From: Methylobacterium sp. CB376
GTDB taxonomy: Bacteria; Pseudomonadota; Alphaproteobacteria; Rhizobiales; Beijerinckiaceae
Direction of reading: 5' to 3'
Length of the DNA stretch: 64,000 nucleotides
NCBI RefSeq assembly: GCF_029714205.1
Contig: NZ_CP121648.1
Location: 6,264,501-6,328,500, forward strand
Position numbers and translations under genes: made by a program. The notes beneath the pieces are model-generated. The model searched no databases, had not been told where the DNA came from, and saw nothing but the letters and a program-made list of their open reading frames with translations. Positions 26,808-34,948 of this stretch are shown here, piece after piece; the first letter of the stretch is position 1; each line of letters starts with the position of its first letter.

Positions 26808-28607
26808 ATGAGAGCGGTCCATCTCCTAGCGTTGAGCGCGGGTATCCTGGGCGTGACGCCCGCCCTGGCCGATGATCTCCAGAAGGAGATCAACAACCCG
26901 GCACAGCAGGTTCTGCAAACCGTCGACTACGCCAACACCCGGTTCTCGAAGCTCGACCAGATCAACACCGGCAACGTCAACAAGCTGCAGGTGGCCTGGA
27001 CGTTCTCGACCGGCGTGCTGCGCGGTCACGAGGGCGCGCCGCTGGTCGTCGGCGACATGATGTACGTGCACACGCCGTTCCCGAACATCGTGTACGCGCT
27101 CGACCTGAACCAGGACGGCAAGATCGTCTGGAAGTACGAGCCGAAGCAGGATCCGAACGTGATCCCGGTGATGTGCTGCGACACGGTCAACCGTGGCCTG
27201 GCCTACGCCGACGGCAAGATCATCCTGCACCAAGCCGACACGACGGTCGTCGCCCTCGACGCCAAGACCGGCAAGGTCGCGTGGTCGGTCGTCAACGGCG
27301 ACCCCAAGAAGGGCGAGACCAACACGGCGACCGTTCTTCCGGTCAAGGACAAGGTCATCGTCGGCATCTCGGGCGGTGAGTACGGCGTGCGCTGCCACGT
27401 GACGGCCTACAGCCTGAAGGACGGCAAGAAGATCTGGCGCGGCTACTCGATGGGCCCGGATGACGAGATGCTCGTCAACCCGGAGAAGACCACCTCCCTC
27501 GGCAAGCCGGTCGGCAAGGACTCTTCGCTGAAGACCTGGGAAGGCGATCAGTGGAAGCAGGGCGGCGGCTGCACCTGGGGCTGGTACTCCTACGACCCCA
27601 AGCTGAACCTGATGTATTACGGTTCGGGCAATCCCTCGACCTGGAACCCGAAGCAGCGCCCCGGCGACAACAAGTGGTCGATGACCGTTTGGGCGCGTGA
27701 CGTCGACAGCGGCGAGGCCAAGTGGGTCTACCAGATGACCCCCCACGACGAGTGGGACTACGACGGCATCAACGAGATGATCCTCACGGATCAGAAGGTT
27801 GGTGACAAGGAGCGTCCGCTCCTGACCCACTTCGACCGCAACGGCTTCGGCTACACCCTCGACCGCGCGACCGGCGAGCTGCTCGTCGCCGAGAAGTACG
27901 ATCCGGTGGTGAACTGGGCCTCCAAGGTCGACATGGACAAGTCGTCCAAGACCTACGGCCGTCCGCTGGTGCAGGCCAAGTACTCGACCGAGCAGAACGG
28001 CGAGGACGTGAACTCGAAGGGCATCTGCCCGGCGGCTCTGGGCTCCAAGGACCAGCAGCCGGCGGCCTACTCGCCCAAGACCAACCTGTTCTACGTGCCG
28101 ACCAACCACGTCTGCATGGACTACGAGCCGTTCCGGGTGAGCTACACCCCGGGCCAGCCCTATGTCGGTGCGACCCTGTCGATGTACCCGGCCCCGAACA
28201 GCCACGGCGGCATGGGCAACTTCATCGCCTGGGACGGCGTCAACGGCAAGATCAAGTGGTCGGTCCCCGAGCAGTTCTCGGTGTGGTCGGGCGCTCTCGC
28301 CACCGCCGGCGACGTGGTGTTCTACGGCACCCTCGAGGGCTACCTGAAGGCCGTCGACGCCAAGTCGGGTAAGGAACTCTACAAGTTCAAGACCCCGTCG
28401 GGCATCATCGGCAACGTGATGACCTACGAGCACAAGGGCAAGCAGAACGTCGCGGTCCTGTCGGGCGTCGGCGGCTGGGCGGGCATCGGCCTCGCGGCCG
28501 GCCTGACCGACCCGAATGCCGGCCTCGGCGCGGTGGGCGGCTACGCGGCCCTCTCGAACTACACCAACCTGGGCGGCCAGCTCACCGTCTTCACGCTGCC
28601 GAACTAA
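26808..28607 (+). CDS. xoxF: Lanthanide-dependent PQQ methanol dehydrogenase XoxF
   Basis: This 599-residue periplasmic quinoprotein oxidises methanol to formaldehyde (or formate). A signal peptide ([16 protein letters not shown]) is followed by the eight-bladed propeller. Visible active-site residues are the vicinal disulfide C123-C124 (MCCDTVNRG), E191 (GGEYG), N275 (GSGNPSTWN), catalytic D317 and D319 ([11 protein letters not shown]). The Asp two residues after the catalytic Asp is the lanthanide ligand that separates XoxF from calcium-dependent MxaF, which has Ala there. GGAGGAAT precedes the ATG at 26808. Codon use suggests strong expression, and a terminator hairpin follows before xoxG. 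No mxaF or mxaI lies in the window. Confidence 0.97.
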   Translation: MRAVHLLALSAGILGVTPALADDLQKEINNPAQQVLQTVDYANTRFSKLDQINTGNVNKLQVAWTFSTGVLRGHEGAPLVVGDMMYVHTPFPNIVYALDLNQDGKIVWKYEPKQDPNVIPVMCCDTVNRGLAYADGKIILHQADTTVVALDAKTGKVAWSVVNGDPKKGETNTATVLPVKDKVIVGISGGEYGVRCHVTAYSLKDGKKIWRGYSMGPDDEMLVNPEKTTSLGKPVGKDSSLKTWEGDQWKQGGGCTWGWYSYDPKLNLMYYGSGNPSTWNPKQRPGDNKWSMTVWARDVDSGEAKWVYQMTPHDEWDYDGINEMILTDQKVGDKERPLLTHFDRNGFGYTLDRATGELLVAEKYDPVVNWASKVDMDKSSKTYGRPLVQAKYSTEQNGEDVNSKGICPAALGSKDQQPAAYSPKTNLFYVPTNHVCMDYEPFRVSYTPGQPYVGATLSMYPAPNSHGGMGNFIAWDGVNGKIKWSVPEQFSVWSGALATAGDVVFYGTLEGYLKAVDAKSGKELYKFKTPSGIIGNVMTYEHKGKQNVAVLSGVGGWAGIGLAAGLTDPNAGLGAVGGYAALSNYTNLGGQLTVFTLPN

Positions 28608-28638
28608 TCGGTCGCAGCTTGAACCGTACTTAAGTCAG

Positions 28639-28668
28639 GCCGGCGCGGGTTTCCGCGCCGGCTTCCTT
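28639..28668 (+). terminator. Hairpin between xoxF and xoxG
   Basis: A perfect 10-bp stem GCCGGCGCGG/CCGCGCCGGC with a GTTT loop is followed by TTCCTT. It would let xoxF be expressed above xoxG and xoxJ by partial termination or 3'-end protection. Confidence 0.75.
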
Positions 28669-28745
28669 ATGATCAAGTGGCCCTCGGAGAGAACCGGCCA
28701 CCCGCAAGGCCCGGGTCTCTGACCGGATACAGGGAGAAACGTCCG

Positions 28746-29357
28746 TTGCGTCACCTCAGCACGACCGCTCTGCGGCCCGTTCTGGCCGGCCTCGCCCTAG
28801 CAACCGTTTCCGTGGTTGCCGTATATGCTGAGGAAGCGAAATCCGCCGACCCGGCCCTCGCCAATTCGCTCAACCCGAACGACAAGACCGCCGAGATCGA
28901 CCAGCCGGTGCTCGACAAGGCCAAGGCCGTGAAGGTCGAGGACGGCAAGTACCTCGATGCGGACGGGCATCCGACCTTCCACGTCACCGACAACGGCAAG
29001 AAATTCGACTGGTACTCCTATTCGGGCTACCGGCGCTACCACGCCGAGTGCCACGTCTGCCACGGCCCCGACGGGATGGGCTCGACCTACGCCCCGGCCC
29101 TCAAGGATTCGCTGAAGAACCTCTCCTACGAGGAGTTCATCGGCATCCTGGTGGGCGGCAAGCAGGACGTGAACGCCGCCCAGCAGAAGGTGATGCCGGC
29201 CTTCGGCGACAACAAGAACGTGATGTGCTACGCGGACGACCTCTACGTCTACCTGCGGGCGCGGGCCGCGGGCGCCATGGGCCGGGTGCGCCCGGGCGAC
29301 AAGGAGGAGAAGCCCGAGGCCGCCAAGAAGGCCGAGAAGGAGTGCCTGGGCGGCTGA
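28746..29357 (+). CDS. xoxG: Cytochrome c, electron acceptor of XoxF
   Basis: The 203-residue periplasmic c-type cytochrome has a signal peptide (VLAGLALATVSVVAVYA) and one haem site, CHVCH at 102-106. Methionines downstream (KVMPAFGDN) could provide the sixth ligand. TTG at 28746 is chosen because GGGAGAAA lies just upstream and the leader starts there. The C-terminus is Lys/Glu-rich. Position directly after xoxF and before xoxJ is the standard xox arrangement. Confidence 0.93.
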   Translation: MRHLSTTALRPVLAGLALATVSVVAVYAEEAKSADPALANSLNPNDKTAEIDQPVLDKAKAVKVEDGKYLDADGHPTFHVTDNGKKFDWYSYSGYRRYHAECHVCHGPDGMGSTYAPALKDSLKNLSYEEFIGILVGGKQDVNAAQQKVMPAFGDNKNVMCYADDLYVYLRARAAGAMGRVRPGDKEEKPEAAKKAEKECLGG

Positions 29358-30253
29358 TGGCGCGGGCAAGGCTCTCGTCCGCGGGCGGCCTCCTGGCCGG
29401 CTTTCGCCCGGCCGGCTGGCTCGCGGCAAGCTTGGCGGCCCTGCTGCTCGCGGCGGGGCCCGGCCCGGCGGGCGCGCAGCAGCTCCCGGACCTCGTCACC
29501 ACGGACGCGCTGCGGGTCTGCGGCGATCCGGCCAACATGCCCTTCTCCGACCGCAAGGGGGAAGGCTTCGAGAACAGGATCGCGGCGATCCTGGCCGACG
29601 AGCTGAAGGTCAAGCTGCGGACCTACTGGCTCACGCAGGGGCCGGGCTTCGTGCGCAACACGCTCGGATCCGGGCTCTGCGACGTGATCGTCGGCTCGGC
29701 GCTCGGGACCGACCTCGTCCAGAACACCAACCCGTATTACCGCTCGGCCTACGTGCTGGTGTCGCGCCGGGGTGACCTGTCGGGCGTGGCGGCGCTCGAC
29801 GATCCCCGGCTCAAGGGCAAGGTGATCGGGGTCGTGGCGGGCACCCCGCCGGTGAACCGGATGGGGGAGGTGGGGCTGGTCTCGTCGATGCGGCCCTATC
29901 CGCCCTACCAGTTCGACCCCTCGAACGCGCACCAGACCGTCTCGGCCCAGATCGTCGCCGACCTCGCCGAGAAGCGGCTCGACGCCGCCATCCTGTGGGG
30001 TCCGGCGGCGGGCTGGCTCGCCCGCCAGAGCGGGGTGCCGATGGAGGTGGTCCCGCTCCTCAAGGAGCCGGACCGGCCGGCGCTGACCTACCGCATCGCC
30101 ATGGGGGTGCGGCTCAACGAGAACGACTGGAAGCGCACGCTCAACACGGCCCTGCGCAAGCGCCGGGCCGAGATCGAGCAGGTGCTGCGCGACTACGCGG
30201 TGCCGCTCCTCGACGAGGAGGAGAACCGGCTCCTCGACCCCAGGGCGCCGTGA
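29357..30253 (+). CDS. xoxJ: XoxJ/MxaJ-like periplasmic binding-fold protein
   Basis: The 298-residue protein has a long signal peptide ending in AGAQQ. The solute-binding fold begins LRVCGDPANMPFSDRKGEGF and contains VNTLGSGLCDVIVG-like text and DLAEKRLDAAILWGPAAGWL. Its ATG overlaps the xoxG TGA (TGATG). In methylotrophs XoxJ is needed for XoxF function, perhaps in activation or cofactor loading; the mechanism is not settled. The next gene overlaps its stop, so the three form one unit. Confidence 0.92.
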   Translation: MARARLSSAGGLLAGFRPAGWLAASLAALLLAAGPGPAGAQQLPDLVTTDALRVCGDPANMPFSDRKGEGFENRIAAILADELKVKLRTYWLTQGPGFVRNTLGSGLCDVIVGSALGTDLVQNTNPYYRSAYVLVSRRGDLSGVAALDDPRLKGKVIGVVAGTPPVNRMGEVGLVSSMRPYPPYQFDPSNAHQTVSAQIVADLAEKRLDAAILWGPAAGWLARQSGVPMEVVPLLKEPDRPALTYRIAMGVRLNENDWKRTLNTALRKRRAEIEQVLRDYAVPLLDEEENRLLDPRAP

Positions 30254-30783
30254 GGGCGCTCCTCGTCCTCGCCCTGCTCGCGGCGGCGGGGCCGGCGGGG
30301 GCGGCGCCGGTGCCCGAGCCGCCGGGCTACCGGGAGGACGCGTTCCGCACGCCGACCCCCGCCACGCTCCGGGGCGCGCGGGTGGTGACGACCGAGGAGG
30401 CGGAGGCCCTGTGGCGGGCGGGCGTGGCCTTCGTGGACGTGATGCCCCAGCCGCCGCGGCCGGCCGCTTTGCCGCCGGGCACGATCTGGCGGGACCCGCC
30501 CCACGAGAGCATCCCGGGCGCGCACTGGCTCGCCAATACGGGGTTCGGGGCGCTGGCGCCCGAGACCGAGGCCTATTTCCGGCGCGAGCTCGACCGCCTC
30601 ACCGGGGGCGACCGCGGGAAGCCGCTGGTCTTCTTCTGCCTGCGGAATTGCTGGATGTCGTGGAACGCGGCCAAGCGCGCCCTGTCCTACGGCTACGGCC
30701 AGGTGATCTGGTTCCCGGACGGGACCGACGGCTGGAGCGACGCGGCCCTGCCGCTGGAGCGGCTGCAGCCGGTCACGCCCTGA
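30250..30783 (+). CDS. Rhodanese-like protein, PQQ-dependent catabolism CXXCW family
   Basis: The 177-residue exported protein (signal VRALLVLALLAAAGPAGA) matches the rhodanese-like family named for a CXXCW motif near PQQ-dependent dehydrogenases. The motif region reads FFCLRNCWMSWNAAKRAL, with Cys at 130 and 134 followed by Trp, so the spacing here counts as C-x3-C-W. The GTG start overlaps the xoxJ stop (GTGA), showing coupling with the xox operon. Rhodanese folds carry sulfur on a cysteine, which fits the SoxYZ-like carrier encoded 3.9 kb downstream. The function is not established. Confidence 0.85.
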   Translation: MRALLVLALLAAAGPAGAAPVPEPPGYREDAFRTPTPATLRGARVVTTEEAEALWRAGVAFVDVMPQPPRPAALPPGTIWRDPPHESIPGAHWLANTGFGALAPETEAYFRRELDRLTGGDRGKPLVFFCLRNCWMSWNAAKRALSYGYGQVIWFPDGTDGWSDAALPLERLQPVTP

Positions 30784-30800
30784 CGGGGAACGACGGGCGC

Positions 30801-30856
30801 TCGCGCGCCTCTGGCGCGGGGGACTCGCGCGCCTCCGACGCGGGGGAGTCGCGCGC
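30801..30856 (+). repeat. 24-bp tandem repeat behind the CXXCW gene
   Basis: Two 24-base units beginning TCGCGCGCCTC and a partial third lie between the CXXCW gene stop and the convergent folK stop. The units differ at a few bases. It is non-coding. Confidence 0.75.
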
Positions 30857-30861
30857 CCCGC

Positions 30862-31338
30862 TCATTCCACCGGCTCGATCCCGGTGCGGTCGAGCTTGGC
30901 CAGCGCCGCGGTCACGGTCTCGCCGCCGATGACGAGGTCGGGGGCGATCTCCGCGAGGGGCACCAGGACGAAGGCGCGCGCGCGCACGAAGCGGTGGGGC
31001 AGGACCAGCCGCTCGTCCTCGACCGCGGCGCCGGCATAGTGCAGCACGTCGATGTCGATGACGCGGGGCCCCCAGCGCCGCGCGCGCACGCGGCCGAGCC
31101 GCGCCTCGAGGGCGAGGCAGGCGTCGAGCAGCGCGTGCGGGGTCAGGTCGGTCGCCACCGCGACGGCGGCGTTCAGGAACCAGTCCTGGTCGGTGTCGCC
31201 CCAGGGGGGCGTGCGGTAGAAGCGCGAGCGGGCGGTGACGCGCAGGCCCGGCGCGGCGTCGAGGCCGGCGATGGCCGCCTCCAGCATGGCGGCCTTGTCG
31301 CCGAGGTTGCTGCCGAGACCCAGATAGGCGTCAGTCAT
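30862..31338 (-). CDS. folK: 2-amino-4-hydroxy-6-hydroxymethyldihydropteridine pyrophosphokinase
   Basis: The 158-residue enzyme transfers pyrophosphate from ATP to 6-hydroxymethyl-dihydropterin in folate synthesis. Family motifs are LGLGSNLGDK at the start, FYRTPPWGDTDQDWFLN, RRWGPRVIDIDVLHY (with the two metal-binding Asp) and LPHRFVRARAFVLVPL. It is the last gene of folP-folB-folK, 12 bp after folB. Confidence 0.96.
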   Translation of the reverse strand: MTDAYLGLGSNLGDKAAMLEAAIAGLDAAPGLRVTARSRFYRTPPWGDTDQDWFLNAAVAVATDLTPHALLDACLALEARLGRVRARRWGPRVIDIDVLHYAGAAVEDERLVLPHRFVRARAFVLVPLAEIAPDLVIGGETVTAALAKLDRTGIEPVE

Positions 31339-31350
31339 GAGGGGCTTCGG

Positions 31351-31731
31351 TCATGATGGGCTTCGGTCTTGGCGGGTTCTCGTGACCTCGACCGCGACGC
31401 CGTCGAGGATCGCCGGGACGGGCGCCCCCGGCTTGTCGACCCGCACGGTGATCGCCGTCAGGGCGGGGAAGCGGGCGAGGCAGGCGGCGGCCACGGCCTC
31501 GGCGAGGGCCTCGATCAGGCGGAAGCGCCGGGTCGTGGCGATCTCGCCGGCGAGGGCGGCGAGGTCGGCGTAGCTCACCGAGGCGGCGATGTCGTCCCGG
31601 CGCCCGGCCTCGCGCAGGTCGAGGTGCGCGTCGAGGGAGAGATAGAAGCGCTGGCCGAGCCGGTTCTCCTCCTCCAGCACTCCGTGATGGGCGAAGACGG
31701 CGAGCCGGTGGACGAGGATGCGGTCGGCCAT
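31351..31731 (-). CDS. folB: Dihydroneopterin aldolase
   Basis: The 126-residue enzyme converts dihydroneopterin to 6-hydroxymethyl-dihydropterin and glycolaldehyde. FolB motifs include FAHHGVLEEENRLGQRFYLS, SVSYADLA, FRLIEALAEAVA and VRVDKPGAPVPAILDGVAVE. Its ATG overlaps the folP stop by one base. Its product is the substrate of FolK. The pterin intermediate could also feed H4MPT synthesis in this organism (inference). Confidence 0.95.
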   Translation of the reverse strand: MADRILVHRLAVFAHHGVLEEENRLGQRFYLSLDAHLDLREAGRRDDIAASVSYADLAALAGEIATTRRFRLIEALAEAVAAACLARFPALTAITVRVDKPGAPVPAILDGVAVEVTRTRQDRSPS

Positions 31732-32618
31732 CAGGGGGCTCCGGCCGCCGCGTCGCGGCGCGGATCGCCGTCGCGGCGCACGCCGCCGTCGCGGCGCATG
31801 AGGGCGTCGACGACCTGGCAGGCCTCGACGTGGGGGCGCACGTCGTGGGCGCGCACGATGTCGGCGCCCAGGGTGGCGGCGACGACGTGGGCGGCGATGG
31901 AGCCGAACAGCCGGTCGGCCGGGGCGGTGCCGGTGTTGTGGATGCGCCCGAGCAGGGACTTGCGCGAGATGCCGACCAGGAGCGGGAAGCCGAGCGCGCG
32001 CAGTTCGGGCAGGCGCCGGACGGCGTCGAGGTGCTGCTCCCAGCTCTTGCCGAAGCCGATTCCGGGATCGAGCACGATGTCGCGCTCGGGGATGCCGGCC
32101 TTGGCGGCGATGGCGAGGGAGCGGTCGAAGAAGCGCTTCATCTCCTCGACGATGTCGAGGCTCGGATCCGGGCTCTCGCGGTTGTGCATCACGATCACCG
32201 GGGCGCCGTGGGCGGCGGCGACGCGGGCGATGTCGGGCTCGCGCTGGAGGCCCCAGACGTCGTTGACGATGCGGGCGCCGGCCTTGAGGGCGACCTCGGC
32301 GGTGGAGGCCTTGTAGGTGTCGATGGAGATCGGCACCGGGCAGGCGGGCGCGACGGCGGCGAGCACCGGGAGGATCCTGGCCTGCTCCTCCTCGGCCGAG
32401 ACCGGGACGTGGCCGGGCCGGGTCGATTCGCCGCCGATGTCGAGGATGGCGGCGCCCTCCTGGACGAGGCTGGCGGCCTGCCGCTCGGCGGCCTCGCGGG
32501 CCTGGAACCGCCCGCCGTCCGAGAAGGAATCCGGCGTGACGTTGAGGATGCCCATCACGAGGGTGCGCCGGCCGAGATCCGGCAGCAGGGCGGCGAGGGC
32601 GGAAGGCGACGCGGTCAC
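31731..32618 (-). CDS. folP: Dihydropteroate synthase
   Basis: The 295-residue enzyme condenses hydroxymethyl-dihydropterin pyrophosphate with p-aminobenzoate. Signatures are MGILNVTPDSFSDGGRF, ILDIGGESTRPG, ISIDTYKASTAE, GARIVNDVWG, DIVLDPGIGFGK and VGISRKSLLG. Two GTG codons, 32624 and 32618, could start it; 32618 is preferred because GAGG lies five bases upstream. The CRISPR array ends only 57 bp ahead of this start on the same transcribed strand, so the folPBK promoter must be in that short gap, within the array or beyond it. Confidence 0.94.
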   Translation of the reverse strand: MTASPSALAALLPDLGRRTLVMGILNVTPDSFSDGGRFQAREAAERQAASLVQEGAAILDIGGESTRPGHVPVSAEEEQARILPVLAAVAPACPVPISIDTYKASTAEVALKAGARIVNDVWGLQREPDIARVAAAHGAPVIVMHNRESPDPSLDIVEEMKRFFDRSLAIAAKAGIPERDIVLDPGIGFGKSWEQHLDAVRRLPELRALGFPLLVGISRKSLLGRIHNTGTAPADRLFGSIAAHVVAATLGADIVRAHDVRPHVEACQVVDALMRRDGGVRRDGDPRRDAAAGAP

Positions 32619-32675
32619 GGGCACCTCGGCGGCGGGGGAGGGGAGCGTGTCGCGGTTATGCCGGATCGGGGCGTG

Positions 32676-33790
32676 GTTTCAATCCGGACCTCCGGGAGGG
32701 GGTGAACTCGGCGCCGGCCTTGCCGTCCTTTAGCGCCTGACAGTTTCAATCCGCACCCCCGTGAGGGGGTGAACCTGAGCCGTGATGTCGGGGTGCCGCG
32801 CGCGCCGGAGTTTCAATCCGCACCCCCGTGAGGGGGTGAACCCCGGTCGTCAACTCGCGATTGCAGCCGTCAGAGCCGTTTCAATCCGCACCCCCGTGAG
32901 GGGGTGAACGCGGTCGGGTCCCCGAACAGATCCGCCTCGACCAGGTTTCAATCCGCACCCCCGCGAGGGGGTGAACGGGGATGGCCCCTCGGCCAGCACG
33001 CGTCGCAGGAGTTTCAATCCGCACCCCCGTGAGGGGGTGAACCCGGACGGTGACGGTGCCCGCACCCATCTCGTTAGGGTTTCAATCCGCACCCCCGTGA
33101 GGGGGTGAACCAGGACGGCCAGGGCGGCGCGCTGCTCTTCCTCAAGTTTCAATCCGCACCCTCGTGAGGGGGTGACCCCCCGGTAGCAGTGCTCTTTCAG
33201 CTCATCGATCACGTTTCAATCCGCACCCCCGTGAGGGGGGTGAACCGCCCGCCGCTCGTCTACGTGGTGGCCGCGGTGGAGTTTCAATCCGCACCCCCGT
33301 GAGGGGGGTGAACACGGGGCCGGGCTCTCCCGGGACACCGCCAACCTGTTTCAATCCGCACCCCCGTGAGGGGGGGGGTGAACCGGGCCGAGCCGCTCGG
33401 TGTACTTGATGATGTTCATGTTTCAATTCGCACCCCCGTGAGGGGGGTGAACCACTGCGGTGCACGGTCTCGGTCTTGTGCTCCAGTTTCAATCCGCACC
33501 CCCGTGAGGGGGGTGAACCCGTTGCCGGCCGGCGACACCGTGATGTCAAGCTGTGTTTCAATCCGCACCCCCGTGAGGGGGGTGAACGCGCCCTGCCGCC
33601 CGGCTGGCGCGCCCTGACCGAGGTTTCAATCCGCACCCCCGTGAAGGGGGTGAACCCTGCAGCAGCAGCAGCGACACCATGTGCGTGTTGTTTCAATCCG
33701 CACCCCCGTGAGGGGGGTGAACCCGCCCGCGCCCGTCGCGCGCCACGCGGTGTCGGCGTTTCAATCCGCACCCCCGTGAGGGGGGTGAAC
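32676..33790 (-). CRISPR. CRISPR array, 17 repeats and 16 spacers, type I-C-like repeat, no cas genes in window
   Basis: Repeats start at 32676, 32743, 32810, 32878, 32945, 33011, 33079, 33146, 33213, 33281, 33348, 33420, 33486, 33555, 33623, 33690 and 33758. Spacers are 33-36 bp. On the minus strand the repeat begins GTTCACCCCC, has a CACCCCC/GGGGGTG hairpin around TCAC, and ends CGGATTGAAAC, matching type I-C repeats and their ATTGAAAC handle. Transcription is therefore inferred right to left, toward folP. The leftmost repeat is degenerate, as expected at the trailer end. Repeats 1-8 are 32 bp (five G). Repeats 9-17 are 33 bp, mostly by a sixth G, except repeat 11, which has nine G and is 36 bp. 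No cas gene occurs in the window. Confidence 0.97.
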
Positions 33791-34132
33791 CCCGCCACGA
33801 TAACCCCCGGCCTCGGCGGACAAAACGACGGCGCGTGCTCGAACCCCGCTCATCCGCGCCCGCCCGCATGCGGCGCCTTGCCGCATACCTTCCAAATCAT
33901 CAGCTCGTTCAAAAGGTTGCGCCCGCGCGAACCTGTGCCGGCAGGGCTGGGCGCTCGGGGTTCGCGCGCCGCGGCCCGACCGTGAGTCAGGCCACCGCCC
34001 CGGACCGCGATGGCTCGCCCGAAGCGGGGCGTGGCACGGGAGCATGGCACGAGACCGGATCCGTCACTACATTGATCGGCAAACAGCAAGGGGCGGGCGC
34101 GCCGCCGCGGGGGAGACGATGAGGAGCACCCG
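33791..34132 (-). promoter_or_regulatory. Presumed CRISPR leader and promoter region of the SoxYZ-like gene
   Basis: The 342 bp after the last repeat contain no supported gene. The part next to the array (33791-33930) is less GC-rich, with GATAACCCC and CAAATCATCAGC, and is where a leader for right-to-left transcription would lie. The part nearer 34132 would hold the promoter of the plus-strand gene. No promoter boxes can be fixed with confidence. Confidence 0.4.
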
Positions 34133-34942
34133 ATGATCCGTGCGTTCTGGAGACCGGCGCTCGCCGGCGCGGCCCTGTCGGTCCTGGCGGCGACGGCCGT
34201 CGCGGCCCAGCCCGCCGCCCAGGAGGACGCCAGGGCCGAGGCGGCCTGGACGGAGCTGCGCCCCAACGTCACCGGCGACCGGCCGATCCAGGACGGGGCC
34301 GGCGTGCTGAGCCTCGACACCCCCCGGCGCGCCGAGGATGCCGCCATCGTGCCGGTGGGCATCCGCATCGCGCTGCCCGAGGGCGACGGGCGGGCGGTCA
34401 AGCGGCTCACCCTGGTGGTGGACGAGAACCCCTCGCCGGTCGTCGGCACCTTCACCTTCCCGACCCCCCAGCACCGCTTCGAGCTCTCCACCCGCATCCG
34501 GGTGAATTCCTACTCCTACGTCCGCGCCATCGCCGAGACCGAGGACGGCGCCCTCTACATGACCAAGGCCTACGTCAAGGCCGCGGGCGGCTGCTCGGCC
34601 CCCGCCGTCAAGGACCCGGCCGAGGCCAAGGCCAATCTCGGCAAGATGCGCTTCCGCGCCTTCGCGGAGCGCGGCGAGGCCCAGGTCCAGGTCCGGCACC
34701 CGAACTATTCGGGCCTGCAGATGGACCAGGTCACCCGCCTCTACACGCCCGCGTGGTTCGTCGAAACCCTGAGCGTGCGCCAGGGCGAGACGCCGCTCTT
34801 CACCCTGACCGGCGGCATCTCGGTGAGCGAGGACCCCACCTTCCGGTTCACCTTCGCGGGCAACGGCGAGCCCGTGACGGTGGTGGCCAAGGACACGGAG
34901 GGCCGCACCTTCACGCAGAGCTTCCCGGCCTCGGGCTCCTGA
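34133..34942 (+). CDS. Quinoprotein dehydrogenase-associated SoxYZ-like carrier protein
   Basis: The 269-residue exported protein (signal LAGAALSVLAATAVAAQ) fuses a SoxY-like and a SoxZ-like domain. The SoxY part ends at the carrier motif AAGGCSAP, with C154 as the expected sulfur-binding cysteine. The SoxZ part follows (KMRFRAFAERGEAQVQVRHP, FVETLSVRQGETPLFTL). In true Sox systems these are separate subunits that carry sulfur intermediates on Cys. The fused form is the family found near PQQ dehydrogenases, whose cargo is unknown. Together with the SoxH-like MBL enzyme and the CXXCW rhodanese it suggests a thiol-carried periplasmic relay. Confidence 0.88.
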   Translation: MIRAFWRPALAGAALSVLAATAVAAQPAAQEDARAEAAWTELRPNVTGDRPIQDGAGVLSLDTPRRAEDAAIVPVGIRIALPEGDGRAVKRLTLVVDENPSPVVGTFTFPTPQHRFELSTRIRVNSYSYVRAIAETEDGALYMTKAYVKAAGGCSAPAVKDPAEAKANLGKMRFRAFAERGEAQVQVRHPNYSGLQMDQVTRLYTPAWFVETLSVRQGETPLFTLTGGISVSEDPTFRFTFAGNGEPVTVVAKDTEGRTFTQSFPASGS

Positions 34943-34948
34943 GCCGCG

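Noticed and set aside
33202..33798. Open frames across the CRISPR array with repeated peptides such as GCGLK
   Set aside because: They are translations of the repeats, with no ribosome site or domain.
32676..34132. CRISPR-associated island or recent horizontal insertion
   Set aside because: No cas, transposase or integrase gene is visible and the flanks are ordinary core genes.
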